DNA from: Oceanobacillus salinisoli
GTDB lineage: Bacteria > Bacillota > Bacilli > Bacillales > Amphibacillaceae
Direction of reading: 5' to 3'
Assembly (NCBI RefSeq): GCF_009733865.1
Contig: NZ_WOFB01000034.1
Location: forward strand, 1-57,443
Length of the DNA: 57,443 nt
Made by a program: the position numbers and the translations under genes. This document shows positions 32,992 through 42,496 of the stretch, one piece after another. A model generated the notes under the pieces. That model did no database searches and had not been told where the DNA came from. It saw only the letters and a program-made list of their open reading frames with translations. Position 1 is the first letter of the stretch. Every line of letters begins with the position of its first letter.

Positions 32992-35900
32992 TTAATGTTC
33001 CTCTACTTCTAGGTTAAGCTTACTAGCTGATTGACTATCATCTTCTTCAAGATCTCGCATATCGATTTCATCTTCTTCGCTATTAAGCATCAATACATCC
33101 ATTCCGAGACTCTGTAACTCTTTGATTAGTACCTTGAATGATTCAGGCACACCAGGTTCTGGAACATTATCACCTTTTACAATAGATTCGTATGTTTTTA
33201 CACGACCAACGATATCGTCCGATTTAACCGTTAAAATTTCCTGAAGTGTGTATGCAGCACCATATGCTTCGAGTGCCCAAACCTCCATTTCACCAAAACG
33301 CTGTCCACCAAATTGCGCTTTACCGCCAAGTGGTTGTTGTGTAACCAATGAGTATGGACCGGTAGAACGAGCATGTAGTTTATCATCAACCATGTGAGCC
33401 AGTTTGATCATATACATCACACCAACAGATACACGGTTGTCAAAAGGTTCTCCCGTTCTTCCATCATAGAGAATGGTTTTGGCGTCTCTTGACATTCCAG
33501 CTTCTTCTAGTGTTTCATAAACATCTTCTTCTCTCGCCCCATCAAATACTGGTGTTGCAACATGGATGCCCAACAGTCTTGCTGCCATACCTAAATGGAG
33601 TTCAAACACCTGTCCGATATTCATACGGGATGGTACACCTAATGGGTTTAACATGATGTCAACCGGAGTTCCATCCGGCAAGAATGGCATATCTTCTTCA
33701 GGGAGAATTTTGGAAATAACCCCTTTGTTACCATGACGGCCAGCCATTTTATCTCCTTCATGAATCTTACGTTTTTGAACAATATACGCACGCACTAATT
33801 GGTTTACACCTGGTGGCAGTTCATCTCCGTCTTCACGATTGAAAATCTTAACATCCAGAACAATACCACCTGCACCGTGGGGTACGCGTAAGGATGTATC
33901 ACGAACTTCTCGTGCCTTTTCACCAAAGATAGCATGAAGTAATCTTTCCTCTGCCGATAGTTCCGTAACCCCTTTTGGAGTTACTTTACCAACTAAAATA
34001 TCTCCATCGGTAACTTCCGCACCTACACGAATAATTCCGTTTTCGTCAAGGTTTTTCAGTGCGTCTTCCCCAACATTAGGGATATCTCTTGTGATTTCTT
34101 CCGGCCCAAGTTTTGTATCACGAGCTTCTGATTCATATTCCTCTATATGAATGGATGTATATACATCATCTTTCACAAGTCTTTCACTCATAATGATCGC
34201 ATCTTCATAGTTGTAACCTTCCCAGGTCATGAAAGCAACAAGGACATTTTGGCCTAATGCCATTTCACCGTCTTCCATAGAAGGACCATCTGCAAGCACT
34301 TCACCTTTTGTAACTCGGTCACCTTCACTTACAATCGGGCGTTGATTAATACAAGTTCCTGCATTGGAGCGGATAAACTTCTGAAATTTATAACGGTCAA
34401 CATCACCTTGAATTTCCTTACCGTCCACTTCAGATACACGACGGACAACAACTTCTTTCGCTTCGACTCGCTCCACAATTCCATCATGCCTGCATATAAC
34501 TGCCGCACCGGAATCTTTACCATTGACATATTCCATACCGGTACCAACAATTGGTGCTTTAGGTTCTAGTAATGGTACCGCCTGCCGTTGCATGTTCGCA
34601 CCCATCAACGCACGGTTGGAGTCATCATTTTCCAAGAATGGGATACATGCAGTTGCAGCAGAAACAACCTGCTTAGGTGATACATCCATGTAGTCAATCT
34701 GCTCACGCTTCACAACAATGTTTTCACCACGGAAACGTGCAATTACCTCATCATTTATGAAAACATTATTTTCGTCAAGCGGTGCGTTTGCTTGAGCTAC
34801 AATATAGTTATCCTCTTCATCCGCAGTAAGGTAATCTATTTGATTCGTTACCTGACCTGTTTCCGGGTCCACTCTCCGATAAGGGGTTTCAATAAACCCG
34901 AATTCATTTACCTTCGCAAAAGAAGATAACGAGTTAATCAGTCCAATGTTCGGACCCTCTGGTGTTTCAATCGGACACATACGACCGTAATGCGAGTAGT
35001 GAACATCTCGAACTTCAAAACCAGCACGTTCTCTAGTCAAACCACCCGGTCCGAGTGCAGATAGTCGGCGTTTATGGGTAAGTTCTGCCAAAGGATTCGT
35101 TTGATCCATGAACTGGGATAACTGTGAACTACCAAAGAACTCTTTAATCGACGCAATGACCGGTCGGATGTTAATGAGTTGTTGTGGTGTAACACTTGAT
35201 GTATCTTGAATCGACATTCTTTCACGGACAACCCGTTCCATTCGGGATAACCCAATACGGAATTGGTTTTGTAAAAGTTCTCCGACAGAACGTAGTCGAC
35301 GGTTACCTAAGTGATCAATGTCGTCTGTATCTCCAACCTCATGCAGCAAATTGAAGAAATAACTAATGGACGCTAGAATATCAGCTGGTGTAATATGCTT
35401 AATATCCTTTTCTACGTTCCCATTACCGATAACATGAAGCACTCTTTCTCCACTCGGATCTGTTGGGTCAATGATTTTAACCGTTTGAAGGGCAATTTCT
35501 TCCTCAAGCACCCCATCATGCGGTTGAAAAGTACTCTCCCCAAGCATATCTTCTTTGTTTTCCAAATATGGAATTAATTTATTTAATAATTTTCGTTCCA
35601 GTCTATCGCCCTTTTCAGCCAAAATTTCTCCAGTTTCCGGATCAACGATTGTTTCGGCTAAAACCTGGTTAAACAAGCGATTTTTTATATTCAATTTTTT
35701 ATTCATTTTGTAACGACCGACATGAGCTAAGTCATAACGCTTCGGATCGAAAAACCTGGAAATAAGCAAGCTTTTCGCATTTTCAACCGTTGGTGGTTCA
35801 CCAGGGCGTAAGCGTTCATAGATTTCCAGAAGAGCCTTTTCCGATGTTTCTGTGTTATCTTTTTCTAATGTATTTTTAAGGTATTCATTTTCACCGAATA

Positions 35901-36528
35901 AATCAATGATTTCCTGATCTGTACCGAACCCAAGTGCACGTAACAGTACAGTAATTGGTAATTTACGTGTACGATCGATGCGAACATGGGCTACGTCTTT
36001 TGCGTCGGTCTCGAATTCTAACCACGCTCCACGGTTCGGAATAACCGTCGCACCAATGCCACGTTTGCCGTTTTTATCTATTTTATCATTGAAGTAAACA
36101 CTTGGGGAACGTACGAGCTGGGAGACGATAACACGCTCCGCTCCATTAATAACAAATGTTCCTGTGTCCGTCATCAATGGGAAATCACCCATAAACACTT
36201 CCTGCTCTTTTACTTCTCCTGTTTCGTTATTAATTAAACGAACCTTTACGCGAAGTGGAGCATTGTACGTAACATCTCTGGATTTCGATTCATCTACATC
36301 ATACTTCGGTTCACCCAAACTGTAGTCCACAAATTCAAGTGATAAATTACCTGCAAAATCCTCAATTGGAGAGATGTCTTTAAACATTTCCCGTAACCCT
36401 TCTTCTAAGAACCACTCATAAGAAGAGGTTTGAATTTCAATTAAGTTTGGTAGCTCTAATACTTCATTAATACGTGCATAGCTCCTGCGCTTTCGGTGCC
36501 GTCCATATTGAACTAGTTGACCTGTCAA
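32992..36528 (-). CDS. rpoB: DNA-directed RNA polymerase subunit beta
   Basis: Beta forms one pincer of the RNA polymerase catalytic cleft. The rifampicin region [20 protein letters not shown] followed by [12 protein letters not shown] is wild type, and the C-terminal [20 protein letters not shown] is present. I favour TTG at 36528 ([12 protein letters not shown], 1178 aa) because GGGGTG then has normal spacing; GTG at 36537 would overlap that site. The upstream leader of about 450 bases is unusually long. Confidence 0.97.
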   Translation of the reverse strand: MTGQLVQYGRHRKRRSYARINEVLELPNLIEIQTSSYEWFLEEGLREMFKDISPIEDFAGNLSLEFVDYSLGEPKYDVDESKSRDVTYNAPLRVKVRLINNETGEVKEQEVFMGDFPLMTDTGTFVINGAERVIVSQLVRSPSVYFNDKIDKNGKRGIGATVIPNRGAWLEFETDAKDVAHVRIDRTRKLPITVLLRALGFGTDQEIIDLFGENEYLKNTLEKDNTETSEKALLEIYERLRPGEPPTVENAKSLLISRFFDPKRYDLAHVGRYKMNKKLNIKNRLFNQVLAETIVDPETGEILAEKGDRLERKLLNKLIPYLENKEDMLGESTFQPHDGVLEEEIALQTVKIIDPTDPSGERVLHVIGNGNVEKDIKHITPADILASISYFFNLLHEVGDTDDIDHLGNRRLRSVGELLQNQFRIGLSRMERVVRERMSIQDTSSVTPQQLINIRPVIASIKEFFGSSQLSQFMDQTNPLAELTHKRRLSALGPGGLTRERAGFEVRDVHYSHYGRMCPIETPEGPNIGLINSLSSFAKVNEFGFIETPYRRVDPETGQVTNQIDYLTADEEDNYIVAQANAPLDENNVFINDEVIARFRGENIVVKREQIDYMDVSPKQVVSAATACIPFLENDDSNRALMGANMQRQAVPLLEPKAPIVGTGMEYVNGKDSGAAVICRHDGIVERVEAKEVVVRRVSEVDGKEIQGDVDRYKFQKFIRSNAGTCINQRPIVSEGDRVTKGEVLADGPSMEDGEMALGQNVLVAFMTWEGYNYEDAIIMSERLVKDDVYTSIHIEEYESEARDTKLGPEEITRDIPNVGEDALKNLDENGIIRVGAEVTDGDILVGKVTPKGVTELSAEERLLHAIFGEKAREVRDTSLRVPHGAGGIVLDVKIFNREDGDELPPGVNQLVRAYIVQKRKIHEGDKMAGRHGNKGVISKILPEEDMPFLPDGTPVDIMLNPLGVPSRMNIGQVFELHLGMAARLLGIHVATPVFDGAREEDVYETLEEAGMSRDAKTILYDGRTGEPFDNRVSVGVMYMIKLAHMVDDKLHARSTGPYSLVTQQPLGGKAQFGGQRFGEMEVWALEAYGAAYTLQEILTVKSDDIVGRVKTYESIVKGDNVPEPGVPESFKVLIKELQSLGMDVLMLNSEEDEIDMRDLEEDDSQSASKLNLEVEEH

Positions 36529-36537
36529 CTGCTTCAC

Positions 36538-36983
36538 CCCTTAAATAATACGTTTTGTAGAAGATTGATCCACTTTAAAAAAGGCATATTTTATTTAAAA
36601 CAACAGCCAGCTGTACCACTGGTTGTGTTCTTAAAACTAATTTTACTGCCTCTTCAATCATGAGGCTATCTTAGAACCCTGCAGCATAATTATGTAAAAA
36701 AACATATCATTGATAAGGCGGAAATTCGCCGATAAGAGAAACACCAGGAATTACCTCCTTTAGTTCTCACCTTTTTGCAAATAATAGTTTACAGACATAA
36801 CTGATAAACGTTATAATAAAGAAACAAAAGGTAGTTTTTTAACTAAAAACCTCATTTTTCCTCGATTTTACCAGTTTTTCCCTACCACTAATGAAATATA
36901 CATAATTATTTCACAAAGGTCCCACTTGACATAAATATCCCATTATTAGCATTTTCCTATGTTAACATAAGAGTAATATTTGG
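36538..36983 (-). promoter_or_regulatory. long 5' leader of rpoB
   Basis: 446 bases between the methyltransferase gene and rpoB. It holds a candidate 28-codon leader ORF (36658-36744) and a hairpin formed by ACAACCAG and CTGGCTGTTGT near 36602-36630. It also has AT-rich stretches that may contain a promoter (TATTATAA near 36812), though I cannot fix the -35. Confidence 0.5.
36658..36744 (-). CDS. candidate leader peptide upstream of rpoB, 28 aa
   Basis: AAAGGAGGT at 36752-36760 is a perfect Shine-Dalgarno. A GTG start lies at 36744, after TAATTCCTG (9 bases), and the frame runs 28 codons to TGA at 36658. The peptide is hydrophobic, with the middle MFFYIIML. It ends about 130 bases before rpoB. 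It could be a regulatory upstream ORF, a small membrane peptide or a chance frame; the quality of the ribosome binding site is the only positive evidence. Confidence 0.4.
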   Translation of the reverse strand: MFLLSANFRLINDMFFYIIMLQGSKIAS

Positions 36984-37589
36984 TCAAACATTTATTGCCT
37001 TAAGAATATAATAACCCTTCTCTTTCTTGATCACTTCCACCTCATGAAATAGTGTTTCTAATTTGGATTTCGCAGATGGCGCCCCTTGCTTCTTCTGAAT
37101 AACTACCCACAATTCTCCGTTTGGCAATAGAGCCCTTCTCGAATCTTCCAGCATTTTATGAACCACCGCTTTCCCGGCTCTTATTGGCGGATTCGTTAAG
37201 ATTGCAGCAAATTCATGGTCATTCAGATTAGAAAAACCGTCACTATGGATAATCTCGGTGTTACGATCTACTTGATTGGATTTTGCATTTTGTTCAGCAA
37301 GCTTTAATGCTCTTTCATTAACATCAGTCATAACAACATTTCGTTCAGGAAAACTACCAGCCAAAGAAATTCCGATAGGTCCATATCCGCAACCCATGTC
37401 TAAAATGTCCCCTGAAACGTCTGGTTCGGTAAATGTTTCGATTAAGAGTCTGGAACCAAAGTCGACTTCACCTTTTGAAAAAACACCTATATCACTAGTA
37501 AATGTATATTCATTGTCTCTTAATTTAAATTTCCAAGTTTTTGGTGAGCTTTTGGATTGAGGGTGTTGTGAAAAGTAATGCTCCGTCAT
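36984..37589 (-). CDS. ybxB: class I SAM-dependent methyltransferase (YbxB, RsmC-like)
   Basis: A 201-residue protein of the RsmC/RlmG family of guanine-N2 rRNA methyltransferases. The SAM-binding motif DMGCGYGPIGISLA is near residues 61-74 and the catalytic-type motif TNPPIRAGK near 131-139. B. subtilis has the same gene between rplL and rpoB. Its RNA target is not established from the sequence. It follows the rplL terminator, so it depends on read-through or an unseen promoter. Confidence 0.88.
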   Translation of the reverse strand: MTEHYFSQHPQSKSSPKTWKFKLRDNEYTFTSDIGVFSKGEVDFGSRLLIETFTEPDVSGDILDMGCGYGPIGISLAGSFPERNVVMTDVNERALKLAEQNAKSNQVDRNTEIIHSDGFSNLNDHEFAAILTNPPIRAGKAVVHKMLEDSRRALLPNGELWVVIQKKQGAPSAKSKLETLFHEVEVIKKEKGYYILKAINV

Positions 37590-37642
37590 TCAGGCACCTA
37601 CTTTACTAAATTTAATAGAAGAAAGAAAAGTTCTTGGTAGTT

Positions 37643-37674
37643 GAAAAGAGCTCAGCCGAAAATCGACGAGCTCT
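37643..37674 (-). terminator. terminator after rplL
   Basis: AGAGCTC and GAGCTCT form a seven-pair stem with a 14-base loop (37647-37674), with A/T-rich flanks and only a short T run. It lies 19 bases after rplL and probably reduces transcription into ybxB and rpoBC. Confidence 0.6.
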
Positions 37675-37693
37675 ATTTTTTATATTTCTTAGA

Positions 37694-38059
37694 TTATTTA
37701 ACTTCTACAGAAGCTCCAGCTTCTTCAAGTTTACCTTTAACTTCTTCAGCTTCTTCTTTAGATACGCCTTCTTTAACTGCTTTAGGAGCGTTATCTACTA
37801 AGTCTTTAGCATCTTTCAAACCAAGACCAGTGATTTCACGTACTGCTTTAACCACTTTAATCTTAGATGCACCAGCACTTTCAAGTACTACATCAAATTC
37901 AGTTTTCTCTTCAGCAGCTTCTCCACCTGCAGCTCCACCTGCAACTGCAACCGGTGCAGCAGCTGTTACTCCGAATTCTTCTTCAATTGCTTTAACAAGA
38001 TCATTTAATTCTAAAACAGTCATTTCTTTAATCGCGCTAATCATTTCTTCTTTAGTCAT
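37694..38059 (-). CDS. rplL: 50S ribosomal protein L7/L12
   Basis: L12 forms the flexible stalk that recruits translation factors. The N-terminal dimerisation domain ([20 protein letters not shown]), an Ala/Gly-rich hinge near residues 36-50 and the C-terminal factor-binding domain ([20 protein letters not shown]) are all present. It is 121 residues, 55 bases after rplJ. Confidence 0.97.
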   Translation of the reverse strand: MTKEEMISAIKEMTVLELNDLVKAIEEEFGVTAAAPVAVAGGAAGGEAAEEKTEFDVVLESAGASKIKVVKAVREITGLGLKDAKDLVDNAPKAVKEGVSKEEAEEVKGKLEEAGASVEVK

Positions 38060-38114
38060 GTTATTTTCCTCCTAATATAATTTTAATATCTATTATCATT
38101 TTCCGGCCGCTAAA

Positions 38115-38615
38115 TTAAGCGCCTTGTTCTTCTTTTTGTTCTCCGACAGCTTTAGCTGCATAAGCAAAGTTGCGAATCGGTGCTTGTAATACGCTAAGCA
38201 ACATTGAAACCATACCTTCGTAGTTTGGTAGGTCTGCAAGTTCTTTAATTTGTTCAAGTGTAGCAATTTTCCCTTCGATTACTCCACCTTTAATTTCTAA
38301 TGCTTCGTGATCTTTACTGAATTTTTTAAGAATTTTAGCTGGTGCTACTGCATCTGCATTGCTAAACGCAATTGCAGTTGGACCAACCAACGTTTCGTTC
38401 AATTCGTTTAGTTCAGCTGCTTCTGCCGCACGACGAGCCATTGTGTTTTTATATACTTTGAATTCAACACCAGCTTCACGTAACGTTTTACGCAGTTCAG
38501 TAACCTCACTAACATCAAGACCACGGTAATCTACAACAACAGTTGTTTGGCTGTTAAGGAATTTATCAGTAATTTCCTCTACTAGTTGTTTCTTTTTTTC
38601 GATAACGCTAGACAT
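38115..38615 (-). CDS. rplJ: 50S ribosomal protein L10
   Basis: L10 anchors the L12 dimers to 23S rRNA and represses its own operon through the L10 leader upstream. The start [14 protein letters not shown] and the C-terminal L12-binding helix are seen. I choose ATG at 38615 (166 aa), behind GGGAGGTGG; an upstream TTG would read through the ribosome binding site. Confidence 0.96.
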   Translation of the reverse strand: MSSVIEKKKQLVEEITDKFLNSQTTVVVDYRGLDVSEVTELRKTLREAGVEFKVYKNTMARRAAEAAELNELNETLVGPTAIAFSNADAVAPAKILKKFSKDHEALEIKGGVIEGKIATLEQIKELADLPNYEGMVSMLLSVLQAPIRNFAYAAKAVGEQKEEQGA

Positions 38616-38664
38616 TGTTCCACCTCCCAATTATTTTGGTATACCGTATGAGAAATGTCCAAGC

Positions 38665-38694
38665 ACTATAGTCACCCTTTAAGAGGATGTTCAA
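38665..38694 (-). promoter_or_regulatory. possible repeat-borne promoter of rplJ
   Basis: The end of a short dispersed repeat supplies TTGAAC (38689-38694). TATAGT lies 18 bases downstream at 38665-38670. This site is downstream of the L10 leader and its terminator, so transcripts from it would escape L10 control. Confidence 0.45.
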
Positions 38695-38706
38695 AAAGTC
38701 CGGTGA
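38681..38706. repeat. short dispersed repeat, truncated copy
   Basis: GAGGATGTTCAAAAAGTCC followed by GGTGAAA is identical to the start of the repeat at 41047-41139. Only this end is present here, between the L10 attenuator and rplJ. Confidence 0.75.
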
Positions 38707-38751
38707 AATTTGAACAAGCACTTTATGAGGATTGATTAAGAGCAGGACATA

Positions 38752-38783
38752 TAAAAAAGCTCCCACGCAGACATGGGAGCTTT
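38752..38783 (-). terminator. L10 leader attenuator
   Basis: A strong stem AAAGCTCCCA/TGGGAGCTTT with a short loop, followed by TTTT on the minus strand. It lies between the L10-binding leader and rplJ, the position of the attenuator in other Firmicutes. Confidence 0.8.
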
Positions 38784-38900
38784 ATATTACAAACATAAGA
38801 TTTCAATTCAATCGATTAGTTTGTTCATAAAACCTCGGTAGGATGATTAAGCCTGGATTTAGCCCCTACTGTCTACGGTATAACAATATTCATTTATTAC
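38784..38900 (-). promoter_or_regulatory. L10 ribosomal-protein leader
   Basis: The minus strand carries CCGTAGACAGTAGGGGC and, about 25 bases on, CCTACCGAGGTT, the two conserved arms of the L10 leader (fwd 38831-38882). L10 or the L10-L12 complex binding this fold is known to control rplJL. Together with the following terminator it makes a classical attenuation system. Confidence 0.75.
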
Positions 38901-38946
38901 AACGAAAATTAGTATAGCAAACCCAACCGGGAAAGTCAATACCTAA

Positions 38947-39639
38947 TTAACGGAAATTAGAAACGTCAACTTTGATTCCAGGTCCCATTGTCGATGCAAT
39001 AGAAACGTTTTTAATATATGTTCCTTTTGCAGCCTGTGGTTTAACTTTTACAATTTGTTCTATTAACGCACTAAAGTTATCCACAAGTTTTTCATTATCG
39101 AATGAAATTTTTCCAACTGGAACATGGATGTTTGCTGATTTATCGACACGGTATTCCACTTTACCAGCTTTAATTTCTTTAACAGCTTTTTCTACATCGA
39201 AAGTAACCGTTCCTGTCTTAGGGTTAGGCATTAGTCCTTTAGGCCCTAACACACGCCCCAACTTACCAACTTCAGCCATCATGTCTGGAGTCGCAACGAT
39301 CACATCAAACTCAAACCAGCCTTGGTTAATTTTATTAATATATTCTGCATCCCCAACGTAATCTGCGCCAGCCGCTTCAGCTTCTTTCGCTTTTTCACCT
39401 TTTGCAAATACAAGTACACGTTGTGTTTTACCAGTTCCGTGCGGCAAAACCATAGCTCCGCGAATTTGCTGATCTGCTTTCTTAGGGTCTACCCCTAAAC
39501 GAAATGCAACTTCAACTGTTTCATCAAAATTCGCTTTAGCTGTTTCTTTTACTAATTGAACTGCTTCCGCAACGCCATAAGCTTTACTGCGGTCAACAAG
39601 CTTTACAGCCTCTTGATAATTTTTACCTCTTTTAGCCAT
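38947..39639 (-). CDS. rplA: 50S ribosomal protein L1
   Basis: L1 forms the mobile stalk that moves deacylated tRNA out of the E site. Motifs seen are [38 protein letters not shown] and the C-terminal [11 protein letters not shown]. It is 230 residues. It is separated from rplK by 165 bases that include a terminator-like hairpin. Confidence 0.97.
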   Translation of the reverse strand: MAKRGKNYQEAVKLVDRSKAYGVAEAVQLVKETAKANFDETVEVAFRLGVDPKKADQQIRGAMVLPHGTGKTQRVLVFAKGEKAKEAEAAGADYVGDAEYINKINQGWFEFDVIVATPDMMAEVGKLGRVLGPKGLMPNPKTGTVTFDVEKAVKEIKAGKVEYRVDKSANIHVPVGKISFDNEKLVDNFSALIEQIVKVKPQAAKGTYIKNVSIASTMGPGIKVDVSNFR

Positions 39640-39684
39640 TTTATTTCCTCCTCTATTGTGGTTATAACGGTAATACCTCCCACT

Positions 39685-39776
39685 TATAAAAGCCGTTCAG
39701 CTTTTATAAAGCATGTGATAAAGATTTATCACACTCACGAAAAAGGTTGCGATTAATGGCAACATTTTCGCAACCT
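39685..39776 (-). terminator. terminator-like hairpin and two hairpins between rplK and rplA
   Basis: The first hairpin in transcription order, AGGTTGCGA/TCGCAACCT (39744-39776), is followed by TTTTTCG, an intrinsic-terminator pattern. Two further perfect hairpins follow: GTGATAAAGATTTATCAC (39715-39732) and TATAAAAGC/GCTTTTATA (39685-39708). They may form an attenuator or L1-responsive leader for rplA. Confidence 0.55.
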
Positions 39777-39804
39777 ATACCGTATTTAAATAATTAGTGA
39801 ATCA

Positions 39805-40230
39805 TTAGTCTTCGATAACGATTCCCATACTTCTTGCAGTACCTTCAACCATACGCATTGCTGCTTCAACATCAGCTGCGTTCAAATCAGGCATTTTTGT
39901 TTCTGCGATTTCTTTTACTTTATCGCGTTTTAATGTAGCGACTTTATTACGATTTGGCTCACCTGATGCAGTATCAATTCCAGCTGCTTTTTTAAGCAAC
40001 ACGGCTGCAGGTGGAGTTTTAGTAATAAATGTAAATGAACGGTCTTCAAATACCGTAATTTCTACAGGAATAATCATACCCGCTTGGTCTTGTGTACGCG
40101 CATTAAATTCTTTACAAAATCCCATGATATTAACACCTGCTTGACCAAGCGCCGGCCCTACTGGTGGTGCTGGATTTGCTTTACCAGCCGGGATTTGTAA
40201 TTTTACTACTTTAATTACTTTTTTAGCCAC
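39805..40230 (-). CDS. rplK: 50S ribosomal protein L11
   Basis: L11 is part of the GTPase-associated centre and is needed for RelA activation and thiostrepton binding. The start [20 protein letters not shown] and the Pro-rich [17 protein letters not shown] are present. I choose GTG at 40230 (141 aa), six bases after GGAGGTG. It has its own promoter upstream. Confidence 0.96.
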   Translation of the reverse strand: MAKKVIKVVKLQIPAGKANPAPPVGPALGQAGVNIMGFCKEFNARTQDQAGMIIPVEITVFEDRSFTFITKTPPAAVLLKKAAGIDTASGEPNRNKVATLKRDKVKEIAETKMPDLNAADVEAAMRMVEGTARSMGIVIED

Positions 40231-40334
40231 GAGACACACCTCCTTAAAGTCCGTGATGTGGTAATAGGGGGTTCCTATTTATCCCCTCCCACTCATATTT
40301 AAACACTCTCACTAAGAGTGCGAATAACATAGGA

Positions 40335-40363
40335 ATTTTACCATGAATAAAAAAATAATGCAA
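40335..40363 (-). promoter_or_regulatory. sigma-A promoter of rplK
   Basis: -35 TTGCAT (40358-40363) and -10 TAAAAT (40335-40340), with a 17-base spacer and TGG before the -10. Two small hairpins (CACTCT/AGAGTG and AATAGG/CCTATT) follow in the leader, possibly for ribosomal-protein control. Confidence 0.65.
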
Positions 40364-40450
40364 GGTTTACCCCAAAAATTTGGCTGTTCTCTAAAACATC
40401 GGGACTGCGATTACTCATCCCACCGGAACAGCAAATGCTTCTCAAGCAGT

Positions 40451-40984
40451 CTATAACTTTTCTACTTGGGAAAAATCAAGTTCTACTGGGGTTTCCCTGC
40501 CGAACATATTTACATGCACTTTTACTTTTTGTTTATCCACATCGATATGCTCAATGGATCCTGTGAAGTCGGTAAACGGACCTTCCTTTACTCGGACATT
40601 TTCCTTTAATTCGAAATCGACTTCAACTCTTGGCGCTTCTACACCCATTTGTTTCAGTAAATTATCTACCTCATCCGGCAAAATCGGTGTTGGTTTGGAA
40701 CCATGTCCACTTGACCCAACAAAGCCAGTTACACCTGGTGTATTACGAACAACATACCAGGAATCATCTGTCATAATCATTTCAGTTAAAACATACCCAG
40801 GGAAAAATTTCTTTTTTACCACTTTCTTCTTTCCATTTTTAATTTCCGTCTCTTCTTCTTCCGGAACAATCACACGGAAAATCTTATCTTCCATTCCCAT
40901 GGTTTCCACACGTTTTTCTAAATTCATCTTTACTTTGTTTTCATATCCGGAATACGTATGTACAACATACCATTTTTTCTCCAT
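40451..40984 (-). CDS. nusG: transcription termination/antitermination factor NusG
   Basis: NusG binds RNA polymerase through its NGN domain (KKWYVVHTYSGYENKVKMNL at the start, GYVLTEMIMTDDSWYVVRNT) and carries a C-terminal KOW domain (VRVKEGPFTDFTGSI) that contacts S10 or Rho. It is 177 residues. Unusually, a terminator and a dispersed repeat lie between it and secE. Confidence 0.97.
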   Translation of the reverse strand: MEKKWYVVHTYSGYENKVKMNLEKRVETMGMEDKIFRVIVPEEEETEIKNGKKKVVKKKFFPGYVLTEMIMTDDSWYVVRNTPGVTGFVGSSGHGSKPTPILPDEVDNLLKQMGVEAPRVEVDFELKENVRVKEGPFTDFTGSIEHIDVDKQKVKVHVNMFGRETPVELDFSQVEKL

Positions 40985-41029
40985 TATAACAGGGCATACT
41001 AAGCCCTTCCCTCCCTTGACAGCATTAAT

Positions 41030-41058
41030 ATATTAAAACAATTATAGAGGATGTTCAA
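41030..41058 (-). promoter_or_regulatory. possible repeat-borne promoter of nusG
   Basis: TTGAAC at 41053-41058, supplied by the end of the repeat, is followed after 17 bases by TAATAT (41030-41035), outside the repeat. It lies downstream of the secE terminator and 46 bases before nusG. Confidence 0.5.
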
Positions 41059-41139
41059 AAAGTCCGGTGAAAATGACACATCGAAATCCTTCGTTAGCTC
41101 GAACTTCTCGGTCCCTTCATCCTCCTTTTGAACACACAA
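41047..41139. repeat. short dispersed repeat with inverted ends
   Basis: About 93 bases bounded by GAGGATGTTCAAAAAG and CATCCTCCTTTTGAACAC, which contain the inverted pair TTCAAAA/TTTTGAA. An inner CGAAGGA/TCGAACTTCTCGG region gives further pairing. The left end recurs at 38681-38706. No coding capacity. Confidence 0.7.
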
Positions 41140-41165
41140 TTTATAGCAATTATTTTTGAGCAATT

Positions 41166-41194
41166 TAAAAAACCCGATTTCGCGGGTTTTTGTG
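41166..41194 (-). terminator. terminator after secE
   Basis: AAAAACCCGCG and the facing CGGGTTTTTT form a strong stem with a short AAAT loop, about 60 bases after the secE stop. secE and nusG are normally cotranscribed, so a terminator here is unexpected. Confidence 0.85.
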
Positions 41195-41251
41195 TACAGG
41201 AATATCCATTTACATTATAGCATAATTATAACATAATTATTCAAAAAATTA

Positions 41252-41419
41252 TTATAGTAAGTTTAGTCCTAAAGAAATCAATTGATCAACAATCATGAAA
41301 AAGATTGCCATAAATACTACGGATGTAATAACAATGACCGTATAGTTCGTTAATTCCTTGCCCTTAGGCCAGCTAACTTTTTTCATTTCTTTTGAAACAT
41401 TTTTCAAGAATTTAAACAA
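41252..41419 (-). CDS. secE: protein translocase subunit SecE
   Basis: SecE clamps the SecY channel. The protein has a short amphipathic helix (NVSKEMKKVSWPKGKEL) and one membrane helix (about residues 25-45), the short Gram-positive form. I choose TTG at 41419 (55 aa, MFKFLKNV), five bases after GGGGGGT; an upstream TTG would lie at or before the ribosome binding site. Confidence 0.93.
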   Translation of the reverse strand: MFKFLKNVSKEMKKVSWPKGKELTNYTVIVITSVVFMAIFFMIVDQLISLGLNLL

Positions 41420-41461
41420 AGTTGTACCCCCCAACTCTACTATATGCGCTGATTACTTCTT

Positions 41462-41611
41462 TTATTTTGTCTCGCGATGCAATGTATGTTTTCCACATAT
41501 CTTGCAGTATTTGCGTACTTCTAAACGAGTAGGCTGCGTAGATACATTTTTATTCGTTGAATAGTTTCTACTTGAACATATTGCACACGCTAGAGTTACT
41601 TTCTTGCTCAT
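41462..41611 (-). CDS. rpmG: 50S ribosomal protein L33, zinc-binding form
   Basis: A 49-residue L33 read from ATG at 41611. It begins [17 protein letters not shown] and ends [14 protein letters not shown]. Two CxxC pairs (CAIC and CKIC) mark the zinc-binding form, as in the secE-linked B. subtilis copy. It lies between sigH and secE. Confidence 0.96.
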   Translation of the reverse strand: MSKKVTLACAICSSRNYSTNKNVSTQPTRLEVRKYCKICGKHTLHRETK

Positions 41612-41695
41612 TATTCCACCCCAATTTTTAGAGGTTTTTCTAACTTAATGTAGCATGTTATTACGTAATATGTCAATATTCAGGGGGCAAGCCGT

Positions 41696-42346
41696 TTAAA
41701 ACTTAATTTCATTTGATTCCAATAACTGTTCCAGCTTGCGTTTCACCCGCTGAAGGGCGTTATCAATGGATTTCACATGTCTTTTTAAATCCACGGATAT
41801 TTCCTGATACGTTCGGCCGTCCAGATATAAGTGAAGTACTTTCTTTTCCAACTCACTTAATAACTCCGATAGTTTCAACTCCATATCGCCCATCTTCTCC
41901 CGATTTATCAATAGCTCCTGTGGGTCAACCGTTCTGGAGCCAGCAATCACGTCCAACAGCGTGCGGTCTGATTCCTCATCATAGATTGGCTTATCCAATG
42001 AAACATAGGAATTGAGCGGGATATGTTTTTGCCTTGTCGCCGTTTTAATTGCTGTAATAATTTGACGTGTGATACAAAGCTCAGCAAACGCTTTAAACGA
42101 AGAAAGCTTGTCCCCATCATAATCACGAATAGCTTTATAAAGACCAATCATACCCTCTTGAACAATATCTTCTTTATCCGCACCAATTAAAAAATAAGTT
42201 CGTGCTTTTGCTCTTACAAAGTTTTTATACTTTTGTATTAAATAGTCAAGAGCATGACTATTTCCCTGATGAATTAGAGCTAATATTCCTTCATCATCAA
42301 GCAAACGTATATTTTTTGTCTCTTCGTCTAATCGCTCGATATTCAA
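41696..42346 (-). CDS. sigH: RNA polymerase sigma-H factor
   Basis: Sigma-H directs transition-phase, competence and early sporulation genes. Region 2 contains ALDYLIQKYKNFVRAKARTY and IVQEGMIGLYKAIRDY; region 4 has LDGRTYQEISVDLKRHVKSI. I choose TTG at 42346 (216 aa, MNIERLDEE), behind GGGAGGGG. Its presence suggests a spore-former. It is followed by rpmG and has its own strong promoter. Confidence 0.95.
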   Translation of the reverse strand: MNIERLDEETKNIRLLDDEGILALIHQGNSHALDYLIQKYKNFVRAKARTYFLIGADKEDIVQEGMIGLYKAIRDYDGDKLSSFKAFAELCITRQIITAIKTATRQKHIPLNSYVSLDKPIYDEESDRTLLDVIAGSRTVDPQELLINREKMGDMELKLSELLSELEKKVLHLYLDGRTYQEISVDLKRHVKSIDNALQRVKRKLEQLLESNEIKF

Positions 42347-42387
42347 GAAGAAAGCCCCTCCCAACCACGCAGTGCACTTTAAAAATT

Positions 42388-42416
42388 ATTATACAGCCGG
42401 AATAGACAACCGTCAA
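42388..42416 (-). promoter_or_regulatory. sigma-A promoter of sigH
   Basis: TTGACG (42411-42416), a 17-base spacer and a perfect TATAAT (42388-42393), about 40 bases upstream of the sigH start. It is one of the best matches to the sigma-A consensus in the window. Confidence 0.8.
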
Positions 42417-42496
42417 TACACTAACCAGCTGATTTTAAAAATATATAGAAAAAACAAACAATTGAATTCCGTTTCTATAGGCATCTGCTTTTCGGA

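Noticed and set aside
37641..38075. 144-codon open frame on the plus strand
   Set aside because: It is the shadow of rplL and its terminator, with Ser/Ala-rich composition produced by reading L12 backwards.
40381..40445. Hairpin CTGTTC/GAACAG after nusG considered as a terminator
   Set aside because: No T-run follows the stem; it may be a leader or repeat fragment instead.
40554..41036. 160-codon open frame on the plus strand
   Set aside because: It lies opposite nusG, shows no recognisable protein motif and no ribosome binding site.
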